Of a stretch of 64,000 nt of DNA, positions 34,540 to 42,632 are shown piece by piece. The notes beneath the pieces are model-generated. The model did not search any database, was not told the DNA's origin, and saw only the letters and a list, made by a program, of their open reading frames with translations. Position 1 is the stretch's first letter; each line of letters starts with the position of its first letter. The stretch is taken from positions 1 through 64,000 of the forward strand of contig JAFQWV010000007.1 in assembly GCA_017407325.1 (NCBI GenBank), read 5' to 3'. A program made the position numbers and the translations under genes. Source of the stretch: Clostridia bacterium (lineage in GTDB: Bacteria > Bacillota > Clostridia > Christensenellales > Borkfalkiaceae).

Positions 34540-36480
34540 ATGATTATCACACTAAAAAATGGAACTAAAGAATTTGAAAATGCGTTAACTTTAACTGAAA
34601 TTGCAAAATCAATTTCAGAAGGTTTAGCGCGCGAAGCAGTCGTTGCTAAGGTTGACGGCGAACTTACCGATATGACAACGGTTATTGATAAAGATGCAGA
34701 AGTAACTTTTTACACTTTAAAAGACGAAGAAGGTTTAGACGTTTACCGTCACACCTGCGCACACGTTTTAGCGCAAGCGGTAAAAACTATTTATCCAACC
34801 TGCAAGCTTGCAATCGGACCGACTATTGAAAACGGCTTTTATTACGACTTCGATTTTACTACGCCTATATCGCAGGCAGATTTTTCTAAAATCGAAGAAG
34901 AAATGAAGAAAATTATAAAAAGCGATTTACCTATCACGAAGATGGAAGTTTCAAGATCAGAAGCTTTAAAGATTATGAAAAGCTTTAGCGAAACCTACAA
35001 GGTTATGCTTATTGAAGACCTTCCAAAAGATGCGAAAATCACTTTATACAAGCAAGGTGCGTTCGTAGAACTTTGTCGTGGACCACACCTTCCTTCAACA
35101 GGAAAAATCAAGGCGTTCAAACTTCTTAACTTAGCAGGGGCTTACTGGCGCGGTAGCGAAAAGAACAAGATGCTAACTAGAATTTACGCAACTGCTTTTG
35201 AGAAAAAGAGTCAACTTGACGAATACATTTTAAAGCTTGAAGAAGCAAAGAACAGCGACCACAACAAAATCGGTAGAGAGCTTGGCTATTTCTTAACTAG
35301 CGACGTTATCGGTCAAGGTTTACCGCTACTGTCTTCTAAAGGCGCAAAAGTAATGCAAACTATGATTCGCTTTGTCGAAGACGAAGAAGAAAGACGCGGT
35401 TTCGAGCCAACTCGTACGCCTTGCATGGCAAAAAGCGACCTATACAAAATTTCTGGACACTGGGATCACTACCGTGATAAAATGTTCATAATAGGCGACG
35501 AAAATGCAGAAGGCGAAGTTTTAGCAATGCGCCCAATGACTTGTCCGTTCCAATACCAGATTTATAAAAACGGCTTAAAATCTTACAGAGATTTACCGGT
35601 AAGATTTTCCGAAACTGCAACGCTTTTTAGAAAAGAAGCGTCGGGCGAAATGCACGGTCTTATCCGCGTTCGTCAATTTACTCTAAGCGACGGACACATT
35701 ATCTGTACGCCAGAACAAATCGAGTCTGAATTCAGAAAATGTCTTGATTTATCTTTATATTTCTTAAAGTGCTTAGGTATGGAAAACGACGTAACTTACC
35801 GTTTCTCTAAACGTGGTCAAGGAAAAGATAAGTATATCGACAACGACAAGGCTTGGGAAGATACAGAGCGTTTAATGAAAGAAATTTTAGACCATATCGG
35901 AATCGACTACGTCGAGGCTGACGACGAAGCGGCTTTCTACGGACCTAAGCTTGACGTTCAAATCAAGAACGTTTACGGAAAAGAAGATACGTTAATTACT
36001 ATCCAACTCGACTTTGCAGCAGGCACAAGCTTTGATATGACTTATATCGACGCAAACGGCGAAAAGCAAACGCCTTTCGTTATTCACCGTAGCTCAATCG
36101 GTTGTTACGAGCGCGTATTTGCAATGCTTATCGAGAAATATAAAGGCGCGTTCCCAACTTGGCTTGCACCGGTTCAAGTTAAAATTTTACCTGTTACCGA
36201 CCGTGCGATTGAATATACTAAGTCACTCGTTGAAAAAATGCAGGATGCGCGCGTACGCGTAACTGCGGACTACCGCTCTGAAAAAATCGGTAAAAAGATA
36301 AGAGAAGCGCAACTTGAAAAAGTTCCTTATATGCTAATTATAGGTGATAAAGAAGTCGAAGACGGCAATATCGTTTCAGTTCGCTCTCGTCGCGAAGGCG
36401 ATTTAGGACAAATGGCGATTGACGAATTTATCGCAAAAGTAGTCAAAGAAGACAAAGAAAAAATCGTTTACAAAAACTAA
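34540..36480 (+). CDS. thrS: Threonyl-tRNA synthetase
   Basis: The 646-residue enzyme charges tRNA-Thr. It has the TGS domain (residues 1-62), the second editing-type domain with HTCAHVLAQAV and later LCRGPHLPSTG, the class II catalytic core with MRPMTCP (zinc-ligand Cys) and RFSETATLFRKEASGEMHGLIRVRQF (motif 2), and an anticodon-binding domain from about residue 540. ATG 34540 with AGAAGG upstream is chosen; an in-frame TTG at 34507 lies in repeat DNA. Expression is under the T-box at 33945, provided transcription passes array D. Confidence 0.95.
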   Translation: MIITLKNGTKEFENALTLTEIAKSISEGLAREAVVAKVDGELTDMTTVIDKDAEVTFYTLKDEEGLDVYRHTCAHVLAQAVKTIYPTCKLAIGPTIENGFYYDFDFTTPISQADFSKIEEEMKKIIKSDLPITKMEVSRSEALKIMKSFSETYKVMLIEDLPKDAKITLYKQGAFVELCRGPHLPSTGKIKAFKLLNLAGAYWRGSEKNKMLTRIYATAFEKKSQLDEYILKLEEAKNSDHNKIGRELGYFLTSDVIGQGLPLLSSKGAKVMQTMIRFVEDEEERRGFEPTRTPCMAKSDLYKISGHWDHYRDKMFIIGDENAEGEVLAMRPMTCPFQYQIYKNGLKSYRDLPVRFSETATLFRKEASGEMHGLIRVRQFTLSDGHIICTPEQIESEFRKCLDLSLYFLKCLGMENDVTYRFSKRGQGKDKYIDNDKAWEDTERLMKEILDHIGIDYVEADDEAAFYGPKLDVQIKNVYGKEDTLITIQLDFAAGTSFDMTYIDANGEKQTPFVIHRSSIGCYERVFAMLIEKYKGAFPTWLAPVQVKILPVTDRAIEYTKSLVEKMQDARVRVTADYRSEKIGKKIREAQLEKVPYMLIIGDKEVEDGNIVSVRSRREGDLGQMAIDEFIAKVVKEDKEKIVYKN

Positions 36481-36496
36481 CGCAATAATAGCACTC

Positions 36497-36543
36497 AGCC
36501 TTCACCTTGAGGGGAAGGTGTCACTTTAGTGACGGATGAGGTG
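36497..36543. repeat. Interspersed CCTT/AAGG palindromic repeat, copy 2
   Basis: CCTTCACCTTGAGGGGAAGG is followed by a second short hairpin (GTCAC/GTGAC) and GGATGAGGTG. It lies just before array E, and shares its outline with copies at 2193 and 40053. Confidence 0.75.
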
Positions 36544-36544
36544 T

Positions 36545-36917
36545 AAAAAGAGTGAAATGAAGACTTTCGTCTTCGTGAAATTGCGACTTGCCAGTCGCAG
36601 TGAAATTTTTGCTTACTTTTTGCGTAAGCAAAAGTGAAATTCAACCTTTTTACAAAAGTTGAGTTAATGTCGCGCAGATTTTTTCTCTGAAAAAATTGCC
36701 AGCATAACTGATTTTTTTCTAATGACTGAAATTATTGTATAATTTGACGGCGTTTTGAAAAAAACGCACGACCTATATGCAAGTTGGAAACTTGCTATCG
36801 AGCGAAATTTATTTCGCATATCGAGTTGCGAAGCAATATATCGAGCAAAGCAACGCTTTGCATATCGAGTAGCCGAACAGGCTACTTTTTGCGCAAAACT
36901 TGTTTTGCAAAAAAATA
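36545..36917. repeat. Hairpin-array element with core (array E)
   Basis: The left arm (linker AGTGAAATT; stems GAAGAC/GTCTTC, GCGACT/AGTCGC, GCTTAC/GTAAGC, CAACTTT/AAAGTTG) closely follows the left arm of array D. The core is diverged on its left (ATGTCGCGCAGATTTTTTC) but intact on the right (GGCGTTTT, AAAACGC, ACGACCTATATGC). Right-arm stems are GCAAGTT, CGAAAT, TTGCG, GCAAAGC and GTAGCC with linker ATATCGAG. With the next promoter it fills most of the gap between 36481 and 37120. Confidence 0.75.
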
Positions 36918-36935
36918 AAAAGGCTTGAAAAACGC

Positions 36936-36964
36936 TTGACAAATAAATTTATCGGTGTTATAGT
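36936..36964 (+). promoter_or_regulatory. Promoter of the infC-rpmI-rplT operon
   Basis: TTGACA and TATAGT lie exactly 17 bases apart. Confidence 0.8.
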
Positions 36965-36970
36965 GATTAG

Positions 36971-37101
36971 GCTTGAAGCAGAAGTTAGCCCTTCTCGCCA
37001 CCAGATAAATTTAAGTGGCAAATAGGTTTTTACGGCAAAACCGATTATTAATCGAATTTTATTCGTGGGCTAATAATGTTTTTAGCCCACGATATTTTTT
37101 T
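36971..37101 (+). promoter_or_regulatory. infC-rpmI-rplT (L20-type) leader with terminator
   Basis: The 5' leader contains GAAGCAGAAGTTAGCCCTTC, AT-rich stem-loops and a strong terminator with stem CGTGGGCTAA / TTAGCCCACG and T7 run (37064-37101). In Firmicutes ribosomal protein L20 binds such leaders and causes premature termination. The autoregulation here is inferred from place and terminator; exact L20-binding geometry was not modelled. Confidence 0.7.
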
Positions 37102-37120
37102 CATAGGACGGTAACTAACC

Positions 37121-37642
37121 ATTAAAGAACAACATCAAATCAACGAAATGATAAGAGATAACGAAATCCGCGTAATCGGATCTGACGGTGCTCAACTTGG
37201 AATAATGAGTGCAAAAGAAGCGTTAAATTTAGCAATTCAAGAAGATTTGGACCTTGTAAAAATTTCGCCTAACGCAAATCCGCCGGTATGTAAGATTATG
37301 GACTACGGCAAATACCGCTTTGAGATTTTGAAAAAGCAAAAAGAAGCGAAGAAAAATCAGAAGACGGTAGAACTTAAAGAGATTTGGCTTTCAATGACCA
37401 TTGACGTAGGCGACCTTAACGTAAAAGCTAAGCAAGCGCAAAAATTTATTGCTCAAGGCAATAAAATCAAAGTATCTATCCGCATGCGCGGTAGACAAAA
37501 CGCACACTCTGCGCTCGGCGTACAAGTTATGGAAAAGTTCTTTGAACTTGTAAAAGACGTTGCCGTTATGGAAAAGAAACCGCTTTTAGAAGGTAGAAAT
37601 ATCCTTATGATACTTGCACCTTTAAAAGAAGCAAAAAAATAA
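37121..37642 (+). CDS. infC: Translation initiation factor IF-3 (AUU start)
   Basis: The 173-residue factor keeps the 30S subunit free and proofreads start codons. Residues 1-80 form the N-domain (NEIRVIGSDGAQLGIMSAKEAL) and 85-173 the C-domain (IRMRGRQNAHSALGVQVMEKF). The first in-frame ATG is at 37148, but it has no ribosome-binding site and would cut off the conserved INEMIRDNE start. Reading upstream, the frame is bounded by a TAA at 37112. The only sensible start is ATT at 37121, preceded by AGGACGG, giving the length usual for Bacillus-type IF-3. AUU starts are a known autoregulatory feature of infC, because IF-3 discriminates against them. Confidence 0.9.
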   Translation: MKEQHQINEMIRDNEIRVIGSDGAQLGIMSAKEALNLAIQEDLDLVKISPNANPPVCKIMDYGKYRFEILKKQKEAKKNQKTVELKEIWLSMTIDVGDLNVKAKQAQKFIAQGNKIKVSIRMRGRQNAHSALGVQVMEKFFELVKDVAVMEKKPLLEGRNILMILAPLKEAKK

Positions 37643-37690
37643 TTTGAGATAAAAATAAAAAATAATATAATCAATTCGGAGGAACTAATT

Positions 37691-37891
37691 ATGCCTAAAA
37701 TGAAAACCCACAGTGGTTCTAAAAAGCGTTTCAGACTTACTGCAACCGGCAAGGTAAAAAGAAGTCATGAAGGACACAACCACATTTTAAGTAAAAAAGA
37801 CACTAAGAGAAAGAGAAGACTTCGTCAAGGCGCTCTCGTATCAACGACACAAGAAAAGACTGTAAGAAATCTTATTCCTTACAAAGATTAA
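37691..37891 (+). CDS. rpmI: 50S ribosomal protein L35
   Basis: This 66-residue, very basic protein starts [24 protein letters not shown] and has the standard L35 pattern through to [15 protein letters not shown]. It is part of the large ribosomal subunit. A GGAGG site precedes the ATG. It lies between infC and rplT in the usual order. Confidence 0.97.
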   Translation: MPKMKTHSGSKKRFRLTATGKVKRSHEGHNHILSKKDTKRKRRLRQGALVSTTQEKTVRNLIPYKD

Positions 37892-37909
37892 TCAAGGGGG
37901 ACTTAGAAA

Positions 37910-38263
37910 ATGCGTATTAAAAGAGCAGTAAACGGCGTTAAAAAACGCAGAAAGATATTAAAACTTGCTAAAGGTTACTTTGGCGCAAAGAGCAAACTTT
38001 ACAGAGTAGCTCGTCAAGCAGTTATGAAATCACTTTCTTACGCATACGTAGGAAGAAAGGCTAAAAAGCGCGATTTCAGAAAATTATGGATTGCAAGAAT
38101 TAACGCAGGATGCCGTCTTAACGGTCTTTCTTACAGCCAATTCATGCACGGCTTAAAGCTTTGCGAAATCACTTTAAACAGAAAGGTTTTAGCTGATATG
38201 GCTGTTAACGACGCTCAAGGCTTTAGCGCACTTTGCGAACAAGCTAAGGCTAAGCTTGCTTAA
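37910..38263 (+). CDS. rplT: 50S ribosomal protein L20
   Basis: The 117-residue protein begins [20 protein letters not shown] and has the full L20 signature ([20 protein letters not shown]...[14 protein letters not shown]). It binds 23S rRNA early in 50S assembly and is the likely regulator of its own operon through the leader at 36971. GGGGG precedes the ATG, 18 bases after rpmI. Confidence 0.97.
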   Translation: MRIKRAVNGVKKRRKILKLAKGYFGAKSKLYRVARQAVMKSLSYAYVGRKAKKRDFRKLWIARINAGCRLNGLSYSQFMHGLKLCEITLNRKVLADMAVNDAQGFSALCEQAKAKLA

Positions 38264-38276
38264 TTTTAATTATTTT

Positions 38277-38308
38277 CTTGCGGTTTTTTCGAAAACCGCA
38301 AGATTTTA
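38277..38308 (+). terminator. Terminator of infC-rpmI-rplT
   Basis: An 11-bp stem CTTGCGGTTTT / AAAACCGCAAG with loop TTCG, followed by ATTTTA. Confidence 0.85.
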
Positions 38309-38349
38309 TATGGCTGTAACGAATATTGTTGCAGTCTTAATTTTTAATT

Positions 38350-39087
38350 ATGGTTATAAATTCTCGCAAAAACGAACGCATTAAATTTTTCGCGTCTTTA
38401 AAGCAAAAGAAGAACCGTAAAGAATACGGTTTATATCTTGTCGAAGGCGTAAAGATGGTGCGCGAACTTATAAAATACAACCAAAATATTCAAGCCGTAA
38501 TAGGCGTAAGTGGGATTATCGACGAATTTAGGGGATACGACTTTGAAATTATCGAAGTTACCGACTCCGTTTTAGAAACCGTTTGCGACACCGTAACTCC
38601 GCAAGGCGTGGTGGCGGTTGTAAAAATTCCCGAAAGAACTTTTACGGAAATCACTAATACTTGCGTTTGCCTTGACGGGGTACAGGACGCAGGTAATTTA
38701 GGCACGATTTTAAGAATAATGACGGCGGTCGGCGTTAAAGATTTATATCTTATCGACTCGGTTGATGCGTATCTTCCGAAAACCGTTCGCTCGTCAATGA
38801 GTGGTATTTTTTGCGTTAATATTTACGAAACGACTTTTGAAGAATTTAAAGAAAAACTCAAAATTCCGCTAGTAATTGCCGATATGGACGGAGAGAGTGT
38901 TTTTGAGTTTAATTCTGATGGCGCTTTTTGTCTGCTTTTAGGCTCTGAAGCGCACGGAGTTAGCGATAACGCAAAGGCTTTAGCGCAAAAAACCGTGAAA
39001 ATTCCTATGAAAAACGACCTTGAAAGTTTAAACGTTGGCGTTAGCGCGGGAATAATCTTATACCAAATTTTAAAAAATACTTTTTGA
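38350..39087 (+). CDS. SpoU/TrmH-family RNA 2'-O-methyltransferase
   Basis: The 245-residue protein has the SPOUT knot motifs: motif 1 DAGNLGTILR, motif 2 LLLGSEAHGVS, and motif 3 IPMKNDLESLNVGVSAGIILYQ. An N-terminal L30-like substrate-binding part (residues 1-95) precedes it. It should methylate a ribose in rRNA or tRNA; its position next to rplT, as in Bacillus (ysgA), supports an rRNA target. No strong ribosome-binding site is seen in front of its ATG. Confidence 0.88.
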   Translation: MVINSRKNERIKFFASLKQKKNRKEYGLYLVEGVKMVRELIKYNQNIQAVIGVSGIIDEFRGYDFEIIEVTDSVLETVCDTVTPQGVVAVVKIPERTFTEITNTCVCLDGVQDAGNLGTILRIMTAVGVKDLYLIDSVDAYLPKTVRSSMSGIFCVNIYETTFEEFKEKLKIPLVIADMDGESVFEFNSDGAFCLLLGSEAHGVSDNAKALAQKTVKIPMKNDLESLNVGVSAGIILYQILKNTF

Positions 39088-39111
39088 TTAATAGATTAAA
39101 TAGGAGAGAAT

Positions 39112-39837
39112 ATGTCAGGACATAGTAAATGGCACAACATACAAGCAAAAAAAGGGAAGGCAGACGCTGCAAGGGGTAAAATCTTTACTAAACTTGGTAG
39201 AGAAATCGCCGTTGCTGCTAAAAACGGAACTGATCCAGCCACTAACTCGAAACTTGCCGACGTTATCGCAAAAGCAAAAGCAGCAAACATGCCTAACGAT
39301 ACGATAAAGAGAAGTATCGCAAAAGCAAGTGGCGAACTTTCAGGCGTAAACTACGAAAATCTTACTTACGAAGGCTACGGAATAGGTGGTAGCGCGGTTA
39401 TTGTAGTAACCTTAACCGACAACAAAAACAGAACGGCAGGCGACGTAAGACACATTTTTGATAAATACGGCGGAAACTTAGGAACGAACGGTAGCGTTTC
39501 GTTTATGTTTGAAAACCTTGGTGTTATCGTTATCGAAAGAACTACCGACCTTGACGAAGACACTATGATGGAATACGCGCTCGAAGGCGGGGCTGACGAC
39601 GTTATCGTTTTAGACGACGTTTACGAAGTCAGAACTCAACCAAAAGACTTTACCGCAGTTAGAAAATACCTTGAAGAAAAGGGTTTAACCTTTATTCAAG
39701 CAGATTTAGAAATGGTTGCAAACGACAAAATCACTTTAACCGAAGACCAACTCGTAACCTTTGGTAAAATGTGTGATGCACTCGACGATAATGATGACGT
39801 GCAAGATTATTACCATAACGTCGATTTACCAGAATAA
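39112..39837 (+). CDS. yebC: YebC/PmpR-family protein
   Basis: The 241-residue protein begins MSGHSKWHNIQAKKGKADAARGKIFTKLGREI, the family signature, and has the usual three domains, with a conserved YEGYGIGGSAVIV. Members are described as DNA-binding regulators and, for some, as factors relieving ribosome stalling. GGAGAG precedes the ATG. The 56-base hairpin at 39870 is its probable terminator. Confidence 0.93.
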   Translation: MSGHSKWHNIQAKKGKADAARGKIFTKLGREIAVAAKNGTDPATNSKLADVIAKAKAANMPNDTIKRSIAKASGELSGVNYENLTYEGYGIGGSAVIVVTLTDNKNRTAGDVRHIFDKYGGNLGTNGSVSFMFENLGVIVIERTTDLDEDTMMEYALEGGADDVIVLDDVYEVRTQPKDFTAVRKYLEEKGLTFIQADLEMVANDKITLTEDQLVTFGKMCDALDDNDDVQDYYHNVDLPE

Positions 39838-39869
39838 AGCCTTATAAACGGCGCAATACTGCGTTTCTG

Positions 39870-39925
39870 AAAAGGGTGTTCGACTTGGATGACCAACAAG
39901 GTCTATCCAATCCGAACACCCTTTT
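39870..39925 (+). terminator. Long two-part hairpin after yebC
   Basis: An outer 13-bp stem AAAAGGGTGTTCG / CGAACACCCTTTT encloses an inner stem TTGGATGACC / GGTC-T-ATCCAA with a five-base loop. It is followed by TTTTC. It probably terminates yebC, but its length and inner stem would also suit a small structured RNA. Confidence 0.65.
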
Positions 39926-40046
39926 CGAGCCTTGTCTTGCTTGTTTCTAAGGCTTTATTACACATAATAAGCAAGGTCTATCTAATCCAAACGCTTTTTT
40001 AGAGCCTTGAACTGCTTGTTTCTAAGGCTTTATTACATATAATAAG
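39897..40046. repeat. Imperfect 75-bp tandem duplication
   Basis: Copy 1 (39897-39971) and copy 2 (39972-40046) align without a gap: both read CAAGGTCTATC, then a T-rich part, GAGCCTTG, then CTGCTTG- or CTTGCTTG-type sequence, TTTCTAAGGCTTTATTACA and ATAATAAG. The first copy contains the right half of the long hairpin. No coding frame spans it. Confidence 0.8.
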
Positions 40047-40052
40047 CAAAAT

Positions 40053-40098
40053 AGCCTTCCCCTTGAGGGGAAGGTGTCGCAAAGCGACGGATGAGGTG
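40053..40098. repeat. Interspersed CCTT/AAGG palindromic repeat, copy 3
   Basis: CCTTCCCCTTGAGGGGAAGG, then GTCGCAAAGCGAC hairpin and GGATGAGGTG. This is the most regular of the three copies. Confidence 0.8.
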
Positions 40099-40099
40099 T

Positions 40100-40294
40100 A
40101 AGTTATATAATTTAATAAAATCCTTAAAAAAAACTATATGTCCGGTTGGCAATTTTTTCGAAGAAAAAATCTGCACGACCACAATACAAAAACTAGTTTT
40201 TGCAATTCATGTAAGCCGTACACATTAAGTAGGTTTACAATTCATGAGAGACGACAGTCTCTCAATTCATGAAAGTTAAAAACTTTCAAATCAT
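40100..40294. repeat. Hairpin-array element, right half only (array F)
   Basis: The sequence follows the right part of array A closely: TTATATAATT, an AAAAAAAACTATATGTC segment, the GGCAATTTTTTC / GAAAAAATCTGC hairpin, then hairpins (CAAAAAC/GTTTTTG, GTAAGCC.., GAGAG/CTCTC, GAAAGTT/AACTTTC) joined by AATTCATG. The left arm and left core are absent. Confidence 0.75.
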
Positions 40295-40343
40295 TATTTT
40301 TTTTGATTTTATTGTATAAAAACAAAAACAATAATCATACTAA

Positions 40344-40578
40344 GACTGTAACGGCAAGATATAACAGTCGCTGACCGACGGGTTATATAGATTTTATATC
40401 GTAAAATTGTCGTTTTAATATAGGCTGTAAGTTCTGAAAATTAAGGGTAATAAATTTAGTTTTAAATTAAATTTTGTTTGCTCTTGATTTAAGGGTAAAC
40501 GAAATTTATTTTTAGATTTAGTTTATATTACGGCCAAGCCCGACCAACGATTTTTCATTGGTCGGGCTATTTTTTTTC
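40344..40578 (+). ncRNA. Candidate structured non-coding RNA
   Basis: A gene-free stretch starts with a stem-loop GACTGT/ACAGTC (40344-40369), has further short dyads and a repeated TTAAGGGTAA motif, and ends with a very strong terminator, stem AGCCCGACCAA / TTGGTCGGGCT with T8 run (40537-40578). A weak TTGTAT-18-CATACT promoter lies before it. No frame of useful length is present, and the terminator is too far (about 700 bases) from yebC to be its main stop. The identity of the RNA is unknown. Confidence 0.4.
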
Positions 40579-40723
40579 AAAAAAAGTGTCACACTTTTGA
40601 TTTTAAAACCGTCTATTATATATAAAATATTTTAACAATTTTAAAAAATTACTGAAATTTTCATGCAAATATCATAATAATGGTGTATACTATATGAAAA
40701 TCGATAATTTTTCGGAGTAATTT

Positions 40724-41956
40724 ATGAAGAAAAATAAAATTTTACTACTTGCCTTGTCAATACTAGCTATTTTTGCATTTTCAGGCTGTCAAAACATATC
40801 AAGTATAATTAACGGTGGTGGTGATAGACCACATACGACTATTACAAGTACAAGTGGTGATAATAAAACTAACGAAATAGAATTTAACGTTGCAACCGTA
40901 CAAAAACTAAGCGACGTTAAAGCTGCAAAAGCTCAGGCAGAGTATGAAGAATACACCAATCTTAAATTGGTTTTAAAGCGCATAAGAAAAAGCGTTGTCG
41001 ATATTAGCGTAACGCTTGAAAATTCTCAAGTAAGCGCGTACGGAGTTGTGGTAGGAACTAACATAGTTAGTTCGGACGAAGAAAACGACTCGACTTCTTC
41101 AAGTCAAACTCCAAAAACTGATTTAGAAGTTAAAAGCTATATCGTCACTTGTCATCACCTTGTAAAGGGGGCAAAAGAAATAAAAATAAAGACGACTGAC
41201 GGTGGCGAATATACTGCAAACTTTATCGGGAGCGATCCAAGTAGCGACGTTTCAGTTTTAAGCGTAAACGCAGAATTAAGTTCGGTTGAAGCGCACGCAG
41301 ATACCGACCTTTTAGAAGTTGGTGAAAGTGTAGTTGCGATCGGAAATCCGTTAAACACGGCAGACGGCTCGTTAACGAGTGGAATATTGAGTGCCGTACC
41401 AAGCGATTTAGATATCGGTGGAGATTTAGTCAAGCTTTTACAAACAGACTCAGCAGTAAACAGTGGGAATACAGGTGGTGCACTCTTTACGTCTACCGGC
41501 TTTTTCATTGGTTTAGTAAATAACAAATACCAAGAAAATTTCAGTGAAATTCAAGGTTTAGGCTTTGCAGTTCCTGCAAACGAGTTGCTTGATACTACTA
41601 AAAAACTCGTCGAAACAAGCACCGACACGACGCCTGGGTATATACCGGGAAAATATAAACTAGGCTACACGGCAAAAGACGAATACGGCAACCTATGGGG
41701 AACGCAAATTTACGTTACGATTGAAACATTAGACGAAGAAGGCTGTTTCTATAAATCTAACCTAAAAGTGGGCGATATAATTAAGACCGTAACGTATAAG
41801 GGCGAAACTTTCGTGCCGACTCGATCGGAAGATTTTGACGAATATTTTAATTCAATCAATTTTGAGATAGGTGACGAACTGACTTTTGCCGTTACCCGTG
41901 ACAAAACTTCAATAACCGTTCCCGTAACCATAAGACAGTATATCTACGGAGCGTAA
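40724..41956 (+). CDS. HtrA/DegP-like lipoprotein with Ser-to-Thr active site
   Basis: The 410-residue protein has a lipobox (FSGC, Cys22), a disordered linker, a trypsin-like domain (about 85-285) and a C-terminal PDZ-like part (about 300-405, GDIIKTVTYKG...). The triad is His145 (TCHHLV), Asp175 (SSDVSVL) and, where all active homologues have GNSGG, this one reads VNSGNTGGALF, with Thr250 encoded by ACA. The protein may therefore be an inactive chaperone-like HtrA or a threonine-using variant. It stands outside the membrane. A second serine protease at 62639 keeps its serine. Confidence 0.8.
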   Translation: MKKNKILLLALSILAIFAFSGCQNISSIINGGGDRPHTTITSTSGDNKTNEIEFNVATVQKLSDVKAAKAQAEYEEYTNLKLVLKRIRKSVVDISVTLENSQVSAYGVVVGTNIVSSDEENDSTSSSQTPKTDLEVKSYIVTCHHLVKGAKEIKIKTTDGGEYTANFIGSDPSSDVSVLSVNAELSSVEAHADTDLLEVGESVVAIGNPLNTADGSLTSGILSAVPSDLDIGGDLVKLLQTDSAVNSGNTGGALFTSTGFFIGLVNNKYQENFSEIQGLGFAVPANELLDTTKKLVETSTDTTPGYIPGKYKLGYTAKDEYGNLWGTQIYVTIETLDEEGCFYKSNLKVGDIIKTVTYKGETFVPTRSEDFDEYFNSINFEIGDELTFAVTRDKTSITVPVTIRQYIYGA

Positions 41957-41982
41957 GTTTTAAATTTTAAATTAATATAAGT

Positions 41983-42024
41983 ACGCGGTGGTTTGCAATT
42001 TTGCAAACCACCGCGTGTTTTTTT
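41983..42024 (+). terminator. Strong terminator after the HtrA-like gene
   Basis: A perfect 16-bp stem ACGCGGTGGTTTGCAA / TTGCAAACCACCGCGT with a two-base loop and a T7 run. Confidence 0.95.
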
Positions 42025-42101
42025 AAAAAATAAAAATTGGAAATTTTTGGGAGTGAAAATTAAATTTTTGCGTCTTATTTATGAAAGGAGGTGATAGCGT
42101 A

Positions 42102-42632
42102 ATGGTTGAAAATTATTATAGTTTCTTTGACGGCAACGTGCAAGGGCTGAAATCTGTAATTGCATATTTTTCTAAACCGCTTTACGGCTTTATTTTTAAT
42201 TTTGTAAAAGATAAGTGTGTAAGTGAAGATATATTAGAAGAAGTATTTCTCTCCTTAATAATTAAAAAACGAAGAATTAAAGACGAAAATTCGTTTAAAA
42301 CTTATTTGTATTCAGCTGCGCGAAACAAATGTCTCGATTACATAAAACGGCATAGGGACAAGTATTGTAAGCTTGACGATAATTTGCAGGATTTGCGCTA
42401 TTCACCTGAAGAAATCCTTGACAAAAAGCTTGATATTGAAATTGTAAAAAATGCTTTAGAAAAATTAGGCTCTGACCAATACGCTGTTGTATATTTGTCT
42501 TATTTTGAACAAATGAAAAATAAAGAAATTGCAAAAATAATGAAAAAGTCAACAAAACAAGTGGAAAATTTACTGTATAAAGCAAAAGTTAAGTTGAAGA
42601 AAATAATAAAGGAGTTAGGTTATGAAGAGTGA
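42102..42632 (+). CDS. ECF-type RNA polymerase sigma factor
   Basis: The 176-residue protein has sigma region 2 (FKTYLYSAARNKCLDYIKRHR, residues 66-86) and region 4 (LSYFEQMKNKEIAKIMKKSTKQVENLLYKAKVKLKK, about 133-168), and no region 1 or 3. It would direct RNA polymerase to a small set of promoters. ATG 42102 has a near-perfect AAAGGAGGTGAT in front; ATG 42081 would place that sequence inside the gene. The following gene, overlapping by 11 bases, is a likely anti-sigma factor. Confidence 0.88.
   Translation: MVENYYSFFDGNVQGLKSVIAYFSKPLYGFIFNFVKDKCVSEDILEEVFLSLIIKKRRIKDENSFKTYLYSAARNKCLDYIKRHRDKYCKLDDNLQDLRYSPEEILDKKLDIEIVKNALEKLGSDQYAVVYLSYFEQMKNKEIAKIMKKSTKQVENLLYKAKVKLKKIIKELGYEE

Noticed and set aside
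36664..37021. Minus-strand frames in array E
   Set aside because: Cysteine/serine/arginine-rich translations of hairpin DNA; they overlap the infC promoter and have no start signals.
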